DNA of 64,000 nucleotides from Streptomyces fuscichromogenes. Its GTDB lineage: Bacteria; Actinomycetota; Actinomycetes; Streptomycetales; Streptomycetaceae. The position numbers were made by a program, and so were the translations under genes. The notes beneath the pieces are model-generated. The model searched no databases and was not told the origin of the DNA. It saw only the letters and a program-made list of their open reading frames with translations. Shown piece after piece: positions 8,527 through 17,939 of the stretch. The first letter of the stretch is position 1. Every line of letters starts with the position of its first letter. Location: NCBI RefSeq assembly GCF_014645815.1, contig NZ_BMML01000038.1, positions 17,239 to 81,238 on the forward strand, in the 5' to 3' direction.

Positions 8527-10200
8527 TCAGGCTGTCTGTTCGGCCGCCGCCCGGCCCGCCGCCCGGCCCGAGAACAGGCAGCCGCCGAGGAAGGTGCCCT
8601 CCAGCGCGTTGTAGCCGTGCACTCCGCCGCCGCCGAAGCCGGCCACCTCGCCGGCCGCGTAGAGCCCGCCGATCGGCTGCCCGTCGGCGCCGAGGGCACG
8701 GGAGTCCAGGTCGGTCTGGATGCCGCCGAGGGTCTTGCGGGTGAGGACGTGCAGCTTGACGCCGATCAGCGGTCCGGCGGCCGGGTCGAGGATGCGGTGC
8801 GGGGTGGCGACCCGGCCCAGCCGGTCGCCGATGTAGCGGCGGGCGTTGTGGATGCCCTGGACCTGGGAGTCCTTGCTGTAGGAGTTGTTGATCTGCAGGT
8901 CGCGGGCGACGATCTGGCGGCGCACCTCGGCCGCGTCCAGGAGCGCCTTGTCGGTGAGGCCGTTCATCTTCTCGACGAGCTGGTCCAGGGAGTTCGCGGT
9001 GACGAAGTCCGCGCCGTTGTCGAGGAAGGCCTGCACCGGGCCGGGCGCGCCCTTGCCGAGCAGCCGGTCGCGCAGCACGGCCTTGCGGTCCCTGGCGGTG
9101 ATGTCGGGGTTCTGCTCGGAGCCGGAGAGCGCGAACTCCTTCTCGACGATCTTCCGGGTGAGGACGAACCAGGAGTGGTCGTGTCCGGCGATGTCCTCGG
9201 TGGTGCGCAGGTGCCTGAGGGTGCTGAGGGTGTCGTAGCCCGGCAGGCAGGGGTCGGGCAGCCGGCGGCCGAGGGCGTCCAGCCAGATCGAGGACGGGCC
9301 GGGCAGGATGCGGATGCCGTGGCCGGGCCAGACGGGGTTCCAGTTCTGGATGCCCTCGGTGTAGTGCCACATGCGGTCGCGGTTGACCAGGCGGACGCCG
9401 GCCTCGGCACTGATGTCGAGCATGCGGCCGTCCACGTAGGCGGGGACGCCGGTGACCATCTCGGCGGGGGGCGTGCCGAGGCGCTCGGGCCAGTAGCGGC
9501 GGACGATGTCGTGGTTGGCGCCGATGCCGCCGGTGGTGACGACGACGGCCTGGGCGGTGAGTTCGAAGTCGCCGATGCGCTCGCGGTTGGAGGCGACGCC
9601 GCGCGGTGAGTCGTCGGGGGCGAGGACGGTGCCGCGTACGCCGCGCGCCGCGCCGTCCTCGATGACGAGTTCGTCGACCTGGTGGCGGTGGTGGAAGGTG
9701 AGCAGTCCGTCGCGGGCGGCCTGCTTGGCGTACCGGGCGAAGGGCTCGACCACGCCGGTGCCGGTGCCCCAGGCGACATGGAAGCGCGGGACGGAGTTTC
9801 CGTGCCCGTCGGCGCGCAGGTCGCCGCGCTCGGCCCAGCCGACGGTCGGCAGCAGGCTGATGCCGTGGCTCTGCAGCCAGGGCCGCTTCTCCCCGGCCGC
9901 GAACTCGACATAGGCCCGCGCCCAGCGCACCGCCCAGGAGTCCTCGTCGTCCTTGCGGTCGAACTGGGCGCTGCCCTGCCAGTCGTTCCAGGCCAGGTCG
10001 AGGGAGTCCTTGATGCCGAGGCGGCGCTGTTCGGGCGAGTCGACGAGGAAGAGCCCGCCGAAGGACCAGAACGCCTGGCCGCCGAGGTTGGCGGCGTTCT
10101 CCTGGTCGACCAGGGCGACGCGCCTGCCCCTGCTGGTGAGTTCGTGCGCCGCGACCAGGCCGGCGAGGCCGGCTCCGACGACGATGACGTCCGCGTCCAT
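8527..10200 (-). CDS. FAD-binding dehydrogenase (fumarate reductase/KstD-like flavoprotein)
   Basis: A 557-residue flavoprotein with an N-terminal dinucleotide-binding motif (VIVVGAGLAGLVAAHEL, residues 5-21), the adjacent GGQAFWSFGG segment, and a C-terminal FAD-closing motif with GGLYAAGEVAGFGGGGVHGYNALEG. This is the FAD_binding_2 class that includes fumarate reductases and 3-ketosteroid dehydrogenases; the substrate here is unknown. A second ATG 21 nt upstream (10221) is possible. It lies just downstream of a TetR gene on the same strand (17 bp gap) and is probably co-transcribed and controlled by it. Confidence 0.88.
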   Translation of the reverse strand: MDADVIVVGAGLAGLVAAHELTSRGRRVALVDQENAANLGGQAFWSFGGLFLVDSPEQRRLGIKDSLDLAWNDWQGSAQFDRKDDEDSWAVRWARAYVEFAAGEKRPWLQSHGISLLPTVGWAERGDLRADGHGNSVPRFHVAWGTGTGVVEPFARYAKQAARDGLLTFHHRHQVDELVIEDGAARGVRGTVLAPDDSPRGVASNRERIGDFELTAQAVVVTTGGIGANHDIVRRYWPERLGTPPAEMVTGVPAYVDGRMLDISAEAGVRLVNRDRMWHYTEGIQNWNPVWPGHGIRILPGPSSIWLDALGRRLPDPCLPGYDTLSTLRHLRTTEDIAGHDHSWFVLTRKIVEKEFALSGSEQNPDITARDRKAVLRDRLLGKGAPGPVQAFLDNGADFVTANSLDQLVEKMNGLTDKALLDAAEVRRQIVARDLQINNSYSKDSQVQGIHNARRYIGDRLGRVATPHRILDPAAGPLIGVKLHVLTRKTLGGIQTDLDSRALGADGQPIGGLYAAGEVAGFGGGGVHGYNALEGTFLGGCLFSGRAAGRAAAEQTA

Positions 10201-10217
10201 GGCGACTTCTGCCCTTC

Positions 10218-10874
10218 TCATACGGGGTGGGTGGTGCCGTTCGTTCGTGCGGGGTGGGCGCTGCCGTCGGTCAGCAGCGCGGTGAGCAGTTGCCCCAGCC
10301 AGGCCCGGGCCCGGTCCACGTCCCGGTCCAGCAGCAGCTGGACGGTGACCCCGTCGTAGGCGGCGACCACGGCGTGCGCGGCGCCGTCGACGTCGCCGAG
10401 CACGGCGGGGATCGGGGTGTGGCCGCGGGCCCGCAGCAGCCGGTCGGCGATGGCCTGGCGGAGCCGGGTGCGGTGGTCGAGGAGGAGCCCGGCGACACCC
10501 GGGTCCCGGGCGGCGTGCACCAGGAAGTCGGTCTTCACCAGCAGCCAGTCCACGTCGAGGAGGAGTACGTCGGTGACCCGGTCCACGGAGGCCGGTACGT
10601 CCAGGTCGGGTCCGTCGCCGGCGAGGGCGTCGGCGACCTGCCGGGCGATGAGGTCGGCGCGCTCCCGGTAGAGGGCGAAGAACAGCTCGTCGAGGGTGGC
10701 GAAGTTGGAGTAGAAGGCGCCCCGGCTGAACCCGGCGGCCTCGCACACCTCCTCGATGGAGACCCGTCCGAAGCCCTTGGCGGCGAACACGGTGAAGGCG
10801 GCGGCGAGCAGCCGGGCACGGGTCTGCCCCCGTCGCCGGGTCACGCGCTGGGGCGCGTCGCCGTTCGCTGTCAT
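10218..10874 (-). CDS. TetR family transcriptional regulator
   Basis: A 218-residue repressor with a classic TetR helix-turn-helix (residues about 18-65: AAFTVFAAKGFGRVSIEEVCEAAGFSRGAFYSNF). The ATG is preceded by GGAGG. The upstream region carries two adjacent GATAC...GTATC palindromes that suit a TetR operator and overlap the start region, so it should repress itself and the FAD dehydrogenase gene that follows. The divergent alkB-like gene may also be affected. The ligand is unknown. Confidence 0.92.
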   Translation of the reverse strand: MTANGDAPQRVTRRRGQTRARLLAAAFTVFAAKGFGRVSIEEVCEAAGFSRGAFYSNFATLDELFFALYRERADLIARQVADALAGDGPDLDVPASVDRVTDVLLLDVDWLLVKTDFLVHAARDPGVAGLLLDHRTRLRQAIADRLLRARGHTPIPAVLGDVDGAAHAVVAAYDGVTVQLLLDRDVDRARAWLGQLLTALLTDGSAHPARTNGTTHPV

Positions 10875-10890
10875 GTACCGGCCTCCGTTC

Positions 10891-10923
10891 GATACACGAA
10901 TGTATCGGATACACCAACGTATC
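10891..10923. promoter_or_regulatory. Double palindromic TetR operator
   Basis: Two 16-bp sites in a row: GATACACGAATGTATC (10891-10906, perfect 6-bp arms) and GATACACCAACGTATC (10908-10923, perfect 5-bp arms), 17 bp centre to centre. They lie 17 bp before the TetR ATG in the divergent interval with alkB. Symmetry and position make them the likely operator of the TetR protein. Confidence 0.75.
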
Positions 10924-10994
10924 GAAAGGGCCCCGACGGCCCGTCGGAGGAAAACGAAGGGAACATATTTTCGATTACGGAGTACGCTGGAGCC

Positions 10995-11621
10995 ATGGCC
11001 ACGCACCTCCAGGGCTCCCTGTTCGACCAGACCGACGAGCTGCGGCTCGGCAGCCTCGACGGCATCGGCCGGACCGTGCTGGGCTCCGGCGCCTGGATCG
11101 ACGTGCTGCCCGGCTGGCTGAGCGGCGCGGACACGCTGTTCGAACAGCTGGCGGCCGACGTGCCCTGGCACGCCGAGCGCCGCACGATGTACGACCACGT
11201 CGTGGCCGTACCGCGCCTGCTCGCCTTCTACGACGCCACCGACCCGCTCCCCCACCCCGTCCTCGCCGAGGCCCGCGAGGCGCTCACCCGGCACTACGCG
11301 GACGAGCTCGGCGAGCCGTTCGCCACGGCCGGGCTCTGCCACTACCGCGACGGCCGGGACAGCGTGGCGTGGCACGGCGACCGGATCGGCCGGGGTGCGC
11401 GCGAGGACACCATGGTCGCCATCCTCTCCGTGGGCGCGCCCCGTGACCTGCTGCTGCGCCCGCTGCACGGCGGCCCCTCGGTCCGGCGCCCGCTCGGCCA
11501 CGGCGACCTGATCGTGATGGGCGGCTCCTGCCAGCGGACCTGGGAGCACTGCGTACCGAAGACCACCCGGGCCGCCGGACCGCGGATCAGCATCCAGTTC
11601 CGGCCACCCGGGGTGCGCTGA
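10995..11621 (+). CDS. AlkB-like 2-oxoglutarate/Fe(II) dioxygenase (alkylated DNA repair)
   Basis: A 208-residue protein with the complete AlkB signature: the iron ligands HGD (His 127, Asp 129) and His 185 in WEHCVPK, and the 2-oxoglutarate-binding arginines in PRISIQFR. The preceding GLCHYRDGRDSVAWHGD segment is the typical substrate/nucleotide-lid region. AlkB enzymes remove methyl groups from 1-methyladenine and 3-methylcytosine in DNA or RNA. GGAG lies just before the ATG. Whether the TetR protein encoded divergently influences it is open. Confidence 0.9.
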   Translation: MATHLQGSLFDQTDELRLGSLDGIGRTVLGSGAWIDVLPGWLSGADTLFEQLAADVPWHAERRTMYDHVVAVPRLLAFYDATDPLPHPVLAEAREALTRHYADELGEPFATAGLCHYRDGRDSVAWHGDRIGRGAREDTMVAILSVGAPRDLLLRPLHGGPSVRRPLGHGDLIVMGGSCQRTWEHCVPKTTRAAGPRISIQFRPPGVR

Positions 11622-11707
11622 CCAGGGCCCTCGCCAACCGGCCGCCCGCTCCATGTGGTTGGCTGTCCTCGGTTTCGAACTGCACCAACGGGCTGGCCGG
11701 AGAGATC

Positions 11708-12460
11708 ATGCAGGCTGAGGTACACGAAGTCGGCAAGGGCACCTACCTGGTGCACGGACACCACACCAACTGGGTGATCCTGAAGGACGGCGACGCCGTC
11801 ACGCTGGTGGACACCGGCTACCCCGGGGACCGGGAGGGGCTGCTCGGCTCCCTCGCGGAGGTGGGCAGCTCGCCGGAGGCGGTCACGGCCGTCCTGATCA
11901 CACACGCCCACAACGACCACCTCGGCTCGGCCGAGTACCTGCGCGACACCCACGACGTCCCGGTCTATCTGCACGAGGCCGAAGTACCGCACGCCCGGCG
12001 GGACTTCCTCCAGCAGGTGGCCGTGGGCGACGTGCTGAAGAACGCCTGGCGGCCGGGTGTGGTGCCGTGGCTGGTGCACGTCATACGGGTCGGCGGCACC
12101 GAGCAGCACCCGGTCACCGCGCCCGAGGCGTTCCCGGTCGCCGAGGGCAGCCCTCTCGACCTCCCGGGCCGGCCGGTCCCGGTGCACACCCCGGGCCACA
12201 CCGACGGGCACACCGTCTACCACCTGCCCGACGCCGGCATCGTGATCTCCGGGGACGCCCTGGTCAGCGGCCACCGCACCTCGCGGATCCAGGGCCCGCA
12301 GCTGCTGCCCGACATGTTCCACCACGAGCGCGCCCGCGCGGTGGCCTCGCTCGACCTCATCGGGGCACTCGACGCCGACGCCCTGCTGCCCGGGCACGGG
12401 CCGCTGCACCGGGGATCCGTGCAGGCGGCCGCCCAGCAGGCCCGCGAGCGCGCGGTCTAA
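11708..12460 (+). CDS. Metallo-beta-lactamase fold hydrolase
   Basis: A 250-residue MBL-fold protein. The zinc motif HAHNDH is at residues 66-71, with further ligands in HTPGHTDGH and in the ISGDALVSGH segment, all in the expected order for a dinuclear hydrolase. Closest in pattern to glyoxalase II or lactonase-type hydrolases, but the substrate cannot be told. A GGAGA site precedes the ATG. The DUF4032 gene starts 10 bp downstream on the same strand, so the two may be co-transcribed. Confidence 0.9.
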   Translation: MQAEVHEVGKGTYLVHGHHTNWVILKDGDAVTLVDTGYPGDREGLLGSLAEVGSSPEAVTAVLITHAHNDHLGSAEYLRDTHDVPVYLHEAEVPHARRDFLQQVAVGDVLKNAWRPGVVPWLVHVIRVGGTEQHPVTAPEAFPVAEGSPLDLPGRPVPVHTPGHTDGHTVYHLPDAGIVISGDALVSGHRTSRIQGPQLLPDMFHHERARAVASLDLIGALDADALLPGHGPLHRGSVQAAAQQARERAV

Positions 12461-12470
12461 AGTTCGGGCC

Positions 12471-13706
12471 ATGGCATTGCAGATCAGCGCCACCAACCCG
12501 GAGCACCCCGCGCTCCTGCTCGAACTCCCCTGGGACGTTCCGCTGGAGGAGTGGCCCGAGGACTACCTCGTGCCGCTCCCCCGCGGCATCTCCCGGCACG
12601 TGGTGCGCTACGCCCGCGCCGGCGACGAGGTCATCGCGGTGAAGGAGCTCGCGGAGCGCCCGGCGCTGCGCGAGTACGAGCTGCTGCGCGACCTGGACCG
12701 GCTCACGATCCCCGCGGTCGACCCGCTCGCCGTGATCACGGGCCGTACCGACGCGCAGGGCGCCCCGCTGGAGTCGGTGCTGGTCACCCGGCACCTGGGC
12801 GGCTCGATGCCGTACCGCTCGATGTTCGAGACGACCATGCGGCCGGCCACCATGCACCGCCTCATGGACGCCCTGGCGGTGCTGCTGGTGCGCCTGCACC
12901 TGGCCGGGTTCGCGTGGGGCGACTGCTCGCTGTCCAACACCCTGTTCCGCCGGGACGCGGGCGCGTACGCGGCGTACCTGGTGGACGCCGAGACCGGCGA
13001 CCTGCATCCGCAGCTGAGCAACGGGCAGCGGGAGTACGACCTCGACCTGGCCCGGGTGAACATCAGCGGGGAGCTGCTCGACCTGGAGGCGTCGGGGGCG
13101 CTGCACCCGTCGCTGGACCCGATCGAGTTCGGGTTCGAGATCTGCACCCGGTACGGCGAGCTGTGGGAGGAGCTGACCCGGACCTCGGTGTATCCGGCCG
13201 GCAAGTACCAGTACATCGAGCGCCGGATCCGGCGCCTCAACGACCTCGGTTTCGACGTGGCCGAGATGCAGATCGAGCACTCCTTGGACGGCGACTCGGT
13301 CACCTTCGTGCCGAAGGTCGTCGACGCCGGCCACCACCAGCGCCAGCTGCTGCGGCTGACCGGCCTGGACGCCGAGGAGAACCAGGCCCGGCGGCTGCTC
13401 AACGACCTGGAGAGCTGGATGGCCACCCAGGACGACTACGCCCCGGGCGATCCGCTCGCCGCCCGCCCCGAGGTACTGGCCCACCGGTGGGTGCGGGACG
13501 TCTTCCGCCCCACCGTGCGTGCCGTACCGCTGGAGCTGCGCGGTGCGATGGATCCGGCCGAGATCTACCACGAGCTGCTGGAGCACCGCTGGTACCTGTC
13601 CGAGCACGCACAGCACGACATAGGCCTGGACAAGGCGGTCGAGGACTACATCGAGAACGTGCTGCCCAGGGCACGGGAGACGCTGGAGCCGGTCACCCCG
13701 GAGTGA
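12471..13706 (+). CDS. DUF4032 domain protein with kinase-like N-terminal part
   Basis: A 411-residue protein. The N-terminal half resembles a lipopolysaccharide-kinase/RIO-like fold: EVIAVKEL supplies an invariant-type Lys, and VRLHLAGFAWGDCSLSNTLF looks like a catalytic loop of the H-x-D-x5-N kind with GD in place of HGD. VDAETGDL supplies the metal-binding Asp. The C-terminal half is DUF4032. The function is unknown; members are common in actinomycetes. It follows the MBL gene by 10 bp and converges with the stress protein gene. Confidence 0.8.
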   Translation: MALQISATNPEHPALLLELPWDVPLEEWPEDYLVPLPRGISRHVVRYARAGDEVIAVKELAERPALREYELLRDLDRLTIPAVDPLAVITGRTDAQGAPLESVLVTRHLGGSMPYRSMFETTMRPATMHRLMDALAVLLVRLHLAGFAWGDCSLSNTLFRRDAGAYAAYLVDAETGDLHPQLSNGQREYDLDLARVNISGELLDLEASGALHPSLDPIEFGFEICTRYGELWEELTRTSVYPAGKYQYIERRIRRLNDLGFDVAEMQIEHSLDGDSVTFVPKVVDAGHHQRQLLRLTGLDAEENQARRLLNDLESWMATQDDYAPGDPLAARPEVLAHRWVRDVFRPTVRAVPLELRGAMDPAEIYHELLEHRWYLSEHAQHDIGLDKAVEDYIENVLPRARETLEPVTPE

Positions 13707-13728
13707 ACCGGGGCGCGCGGAGCGCGGG

Positions 13729-14598
13729 TCAGTCGTGCGGGACCACGGCCACCGGGCAGTCGGCGTGGTGCAGCACCCCGTGCGCGACCGACCCGATGCG
13801 GGCGCCGACGGCGGTGCGGTGAGCGCGCCGCCCGACGACCATCAGCTGGGCGTGTCCCGCCACTGACAGCAGCACCTGCGCGGCGCTGCCCATCTCCACC
13901 TGCTCGGCGACCGGCACGTCCGGGAACCGCTCGCGCAGCGGCCGTACCGCCTCGGCCAGCGCCTTCCTCTCGAAGGGCGCCATGCCTCCGGACTCGTCCA
14001 GCAGTTTCAGCGAACCCGGGCTGTAGGCGAAGACCGGCGGCAGGGTCCAGGCACGCACCACCCGGACCGTAGCGCCCCGGGCCGCCGCCGTCTCGAACGC
14101 GAACTTAAGCGCGGCCGCGCTGTCCTGCGCACCGCCCTGCTGCCCGACGACGACCTCCCGCCCGGCGGCCTCGGCGGCGGGCCGGTCCCCGGCGCGCACC
14201 AGGACCACGGGCCGGGCGGCCTCGGCGATCACCTGCTGGCCGACGGATCCCAGCAGGAACCCGACGACCCTCCCGTGCCCGCGCGAGCCCAGCGCCAGCA
14301 GCTCGGCGCCGGCGGCCGCCGCCAGGAGCACCTCGACCGGGCCGCCCTCGACCACGTCGACGCTCACCGCGAGGTCGGGACACCGGGCGGTGACGGCCCG
14401 CACCGCCGCGGTCACCCCGTCCGACACCCAGGCGCGCTGGGTCTCCCGGTCCCCGCCGGCCGCCTCGTGCGCCTCGTGGCGCCAGGCGTGCACCACCCGC
14501 AGCGGCAGCCGCCGGCGCACCGCCTCCCGCGCCGCCCAGTCGAGAGCGGCGTGGCTCTCCTCCGTACCGTCGACCCCTGCCGTGATCGGGCGTGTCAT
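13729..14598 (-). CDS. Universal stress protein, tandem Usp domains
   Basis: A 289-residue protein made of two Usp domains (about 1-140 and 147-288). Each ends with the nucleotide-binding pattern G-x2-G-x9-G-S: GSRGHGRVVGFLLGS in the first and GRRAHRTAVGARIGS in the second, where the second has lost one glycine. This suggests ATP binding, at least by the first domain. GGAG precedes the ATG. It is divergent from the REC-flavoprotein operon, and Usp proteins with that neighbour fit a redox or hypoxia stress setting. Confidence 0.9.
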   Translation of the reverse strand: MTRPITAGVDGTEESHAALDWAAREAVRRRLPLRVVHAWRHEAHEAAGGDRETQRAWVSDGVTAAVRAVTARCPDLAVSVDVVEGGPVEVLLAAAAGAELLALGSRGHGRVVGFLLGSVGQQVIAEAARPVVLVRAGDRPAAEAAGREVVVGQQGGAQDSAAALKFAFETAAARGATVRVVRAWTLPPVFAYSPGSLKLLDESGGMAPFERKALAEAVRPLRERFPDVPVAEQVEMGSAAQVLLSVAGHAQLMVVGRRAHRTAVGARIGSVAHGVLHHADCPVAVVPHD

Positions 14599-14787
14599 GC
14601 TCCGGCCTCCTCGTCGGTTCCCGCGTCCGAGTGATCAGTCTTCCGCACCGACGGGTGCCCGCCGTGCACCCTCGTACAAGAGCAAAGGCGGGCGATCGAA
14701 CATACGATGGGCGGGAACCGGTACGGCGGTCGCGCTCCTCGCGGGGCCGGCCGTGCCGCGGAACCAACGGCTCGGGGTGGGAGACGT

Positions 14788-16464
14788 ATGGCACAGGCTG
14801 CCGACGCAGCACGGACCGTCATCATGACCGTGGACGACGACCCCGGGGTGTCCCGTGCCGTCGCCCGGGACCTGCGGCGCCGCTACGGCGCGTCGTACCG
14901 GATCGTGCGCGCGGAGTCCGGGGACTCGGCGCTGGAGGCGCTGCGGGAGCTGAAGCTGCGCGGCGATCTGGTGGCGGTGATCCTGGCCGACTACCGGATG
15001 CCGCAGATGAACGGCATCGAGTTCCTGGAACAGGCCCTGGACGTGTACCCGGGCGCACGGCGGGTGCTGCTGACCGCGTACGCGGACACCAACGCGGCGA
15101 TCGACGCGATCAACGTCGTCGATCTGGACCACTATCTGCTCAAGCCCTGGGATCCCCCGGAGGAGAAGCTCTACCCGGTCCTCGACGACCTCCTGGACGC
15201 GTGGCGGGCCAGCGACTACCGGCCGGTGCCGGCCACCAAGGTGGTCGGGCACCGCTGGTCGGCCCGGTCGTCGGAGGTGCGCGAGTTCCTCGCCCGCAAC
15301 CAGGTGCCCTACCGCTGGTACTCGGTCGAGGAGCCCGAGGGGCAGCGGCTGCTGGCGGCCGCCGGGTCCGACGGGGAGCGGCTGCCGCTGGTGGTCACCC
15401 CGGACGGCACGCCCCTGGTGGAGCCGGAGGCCCCGGAGCTGGCCGCGCACGTGGGGCTCGCGACGACACCGACGGCGGACTTCTACGACCTGGTGGTGAT
15501 CGGCGGCGGCCCGGCGGGGCTCGGCGCGGCGGTGTACGGGGCGTCGGAGGGGCTGCGGACCGTGCTCGTGGAGCGGTCGGCGACCGGCGGGCAGGCCGGG
15601 CAGAGCTCGCGGATCGAGAACTACCTGGGTTTCCCGGACGGTGTGTCGGGTGCCCAGCTCACGGAGCGGGCCCGGCGGCAGGCCGCCAAGTTCGGCGCGG
15701 AGATCCTGACCGCCCGCGAGGTCATGGGCCTGGAGATCAACGGGGCCGCGCGGGTGGTGCGGTTCACGGACGGCTCGGCGGTCGCGGCGCACAGCGTGAT
15801 CCTGGCGACCGGCGTGCAGTACCGGCAGTTGGAGGCCGACGGCTGTTTCGACCTGACCGGCTGCGGGGTGTACTACGGCTCCGCGCTCACCGAGGCGACC
15901 TCCTGCCAGGGCCAGGACGTGTACATCGTCGGCGGCGCCAACTCGGCGGGCCAGGCGGCGATGTACCTGTCCCGGTTCGCCAAGTCGGTGACCCTGCTGG
16001 TACGCGCGGCCGACCTGTCGGCGTCGATGTCCTACTACCTGATCCAGCAGATCAACGAGGCCCCGAACATCGCCGTGCGCAGCCACACCGTCGTGGACGC
16101 CGCGCACGGCGCCCAGCGTCTGGAGCGGCTGACCCTGCGCCATGTGCAGAGCGGGGACCGGGAACAGGTCGACGCCCAGTGGATGTTCGTGTTCATCGGG
16201 GCGGCACCGCTGACCGACTGGCTCGGTGACACGGTGCTGCGCGACGGACGCGGGTTCATCCTGGCCGGGCCCGACCTGACCGTCGACGGACGGGCACCGG
16301 CGGGCTGGGAGCTGGACCGGCCGCCGTACCACCTGGAGACCAGCATTCCCGGCGTGTTCGTGGCGGGCGACGCACGCGCCGAGTCCGCCAAGCGTGTCGC
16401 GTCGGCCGTCGGAGAAGGAGCCATGGCAGTGATGCTCGTCCATCGGTATCTGGAGCAGTCATGA
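14788..16464 (+). CDS. Receiver domain fused to thioredoxin-reductase-like FAD oxidoreductase
   Basis: A 558-residue fusion. Residues about 10-140 are a response-regulator receiver (DDD at 16-18, phospho-acceptor Asp 68 in ILADYRMP, switch Lys 119). Residues about 150-225 look like a glutaredoxin/thioredoxin-fold spacer without a CxxC. Residues 232-558 are a thioredoxin-reductase-like flavoprotein with FAD motif VVIGGGPAG, a TGGQAGQS turn, NAD(P)H motif VGGANSAGQAA and the closing GVFVAGDARAES. The redox CxxC of true thioredoxin reductase is missing; only a lone Cys appears in TGCGVYYG, so its electron acceptor is not thioredoxin in the usual way. ATG has GGGAG before it. Its stop overlaps the kinase gene (ATGA). 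Confidence 0.88.
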   Translation: MAQAADAARTVIMTVDDDPGVSRAVARDLRRRYGASYRIVRAESGDSALEALRELKLRGDLVAVILADYRMPQMNGIEFLEQALDVYPGARRVLLTAYADTNAAIDAINVVDLDHYLLKPWDPPEEKLYPVLDDLLDAWRASDYRPVPATKVVGHRWSARSSEVREFLARNQVPYRWYSVEEPEGQRLLAAAGSDGERLPLVVTPDGTPLVEPEAPELAAHVGLATTPTADFYDLVVIGGGPAGLGAAVYGASEGLRTVLVERSATGGQAGQSSRIENYLGFPDGVSGAQLTERARRQAAKFGAEILTAREVMGLEINGAARVVRFTDGSAVAAHSVILATGVQYRQLEADGCFDLTGCGVYYGSALTEATSCQGQDVYIVGGANSAGQAAMYLSRFAKSVTLLVRAADLSASMSYYLIQQINEAPNIAVRSHTVVDAAHGAQRLERLTLRHVQSGDREQVDAQWMFVFIGAAPLTDWLGDTVLRDGRGFILAGPDLTVDGRAPAGWELDRPPYHLETSIPGVFVAGDARAESAKRVASAVGEGAMAVMLVHRYLEQS

Positions 16465-17939
16465 GCGGGCAGCTGATGCCGTGCAGCCCGCGGGAGGTCG
16501 GCGCGCTGTTCCTGTTCGAGAAGCTGGAGCCGGAGCAGCTGGGACGGCTCTGCAAGGCGGGCCGGGTGGAACTGTTCCAGCCCGGACCGGTCTACGCCGA
16601 AGGTGACCCGGCGACCTGCTTCTACGTGATGATCGAGGGCACGGTGGTGCTCTCCCGCCGGGTCGCCGGCGACGATGTCGAGGTCACCCGGACCTCGCAG
16701 ACCGGGGTGTACGCGGGCGCCATGCAGGCGTACCTCGGGGACCGGGTGCGGCAGGCCTACAACAACTCGATGCGGGTGACGGAGCCGACGCGGTTCTTCG
16801 TGCTGCCGGCGGACACGTTCTCGGACATCATGCAGGACTGGTTCCCGATGGCCGTGCACCTGCTGGAGGGCCTGTTCTGGGGTTCGAAGAGCACCCAGGC
16901 GGCGATCGGACAGCGTGAACGGCTGCTGGCGCTCGGCTCGTTGTCCGCCGGGCTCACCCATGAGCTCAACAACCCGGCCGCGGCGGCCGTGCGGGCCACG
17001 TCGACGCTGCGCGAGCGGGTGGCGAAGATGCGTCACAAGCTCGCGGTGATCGCCGGAGGGCCGTACTCGCGCGAGCAGTTGGCGGGCCTGATCGAGATCC
17101 AGGAGCGCACGGCGGAGCGGGTCGCCAAGGCGTCGACGCTCAGTCCGCTGGAGGCCGCCGACCGCGAGGACGCGCTCACCGACTGGCTGGAGGACCACGG
17201 CATCGACCACGGCTGGGAGCTCGCGCCGACCTTCGTACAGGCCGGGCTGGACGTCGACTGGCTGGAGCAGGTCGCCGCCGCGGTCGACGAGGAGATCCTG
17301 CCGAACTCGGTCGGCTGGCTCAACTACACCATCGAGACCGAGCTGTTGATGAACGAGATCGAGGACTCGACCGCCCGTATCTCGAACCTCGTCGACGCGG
17401 CCAAGCAGTACAGCCAGCTGGACCGGGCGCCGTTCCGGGAGGTGGATGTGCACGAACTCCTCGACAGCACGCTGCTGATGCTGTCCGGGAAGATCGGGCA
17501 GGACATCCGGGTGGTCAAGGAGTACGACCGTACGGTCCCCCCGGTGCCCGCGTACCCCGCCGAGCTCAACCAGGTGTGGACCAACCTCATCGACAACGCG
17601 GTCTGCGCGATGAAGGACGGTGGCGGCGAGGGCGGCGGACACGGCACGCTGACCGTGCGGACCGCGCTCGACCACGAGCGGCTGCTGGTCGAGTTCCGGG
17701 ACACCGGAGGCGGGATCGCGCCGGAGATCAAGGACCGGATCTTCGACCCGTTCTTCACGACCAAGCCCGTGGGGCAGGGCACGGGTCTCGGTCTGGACAT
17801 CTCGTGGCGGATCGTCGTGAACAAGCATCACGGCAGCATGCGGGTGGAGTCGGAGCCCGGCGACACCCGGTTCCAGGTACTGCTTCCGCTGACCGCCGAG
17901 GCGCCTGAGGAATCCGAGACATCTGTGGAGGCAGTATGA
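16461..17939 (+). CDS. Cyclic-nucleotide-binding-domain histidine kinase
   Basis: A 492-residue soluble kinase with no transmembrane segment. Residues about 15-130 form a cNMP-binding beta-barrel (FYVMIEGTVVLSRRV). The phospho-acceptor His 167 lies in SAGLTHELNNP, the type also found in redox-sensing kinases such as RegB. The ATPase domain has N (NLIDNAVCAM), G1 (RDTGGGI), F (FDPFFTTK) and G2 (GTGLGLDIS) boxes, so it should be active. The most likely partner is the receiver domain of the upstream flavoprotein, since the two genes overlap by ATGA. Whether the barrel binds a nucleotide is not shown. Confidence 0.9.
   Translation: MSGQLMPCSPREVGALFLFEKLEPEQLGRLCKAGRVELFQPGPVYAEGDPATCFYVMIEGTVVLSRRVAGDDVEVTRTSQTGVYAGAMQAYLGDRVRQAYNNSMRVTEPTRFFVLPADTFSDIMQDWFPMAVHLLEGLFWGSKSTQAAIGQRERLLALGSLSAGLTHELNNPAAAAVRATSTLRERVAKMRHKLAVIAGGPYSREQLAGLIEIQERTAERVAKASTLSPLEAADREDALTDWLEDHGIDHGWELAPTFVQAGLDVDWLEQVAAAVDEEILPNSVGWLNYTIETELLMNEIEDSTARISNLVDAAKQYSQLDRAPFREVDVHELLDSTLLMLSGKIGQDIRVVKEYDRTVPPVPAYPAELNQVWTNLIDNAVCAMKDGGGEGGGHGTLTVRTALDHERLLVEFRDTGGGIAPEIKDRIFDPFFTTKPVGQGTGLGLDISWRIVVNKHHGSMRVESEPGDTRFQVLLPLTAEAPEESETSVEAV

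Noticed and set aside
8527..10917. Single large gene joining the FAD dehydrogenase and TetR region
   Set aside because: The frame is open through the TetR gene only by chance; the flavoprotein motif starts right after the ATG at 10200 and the TetR protein is in another frame.
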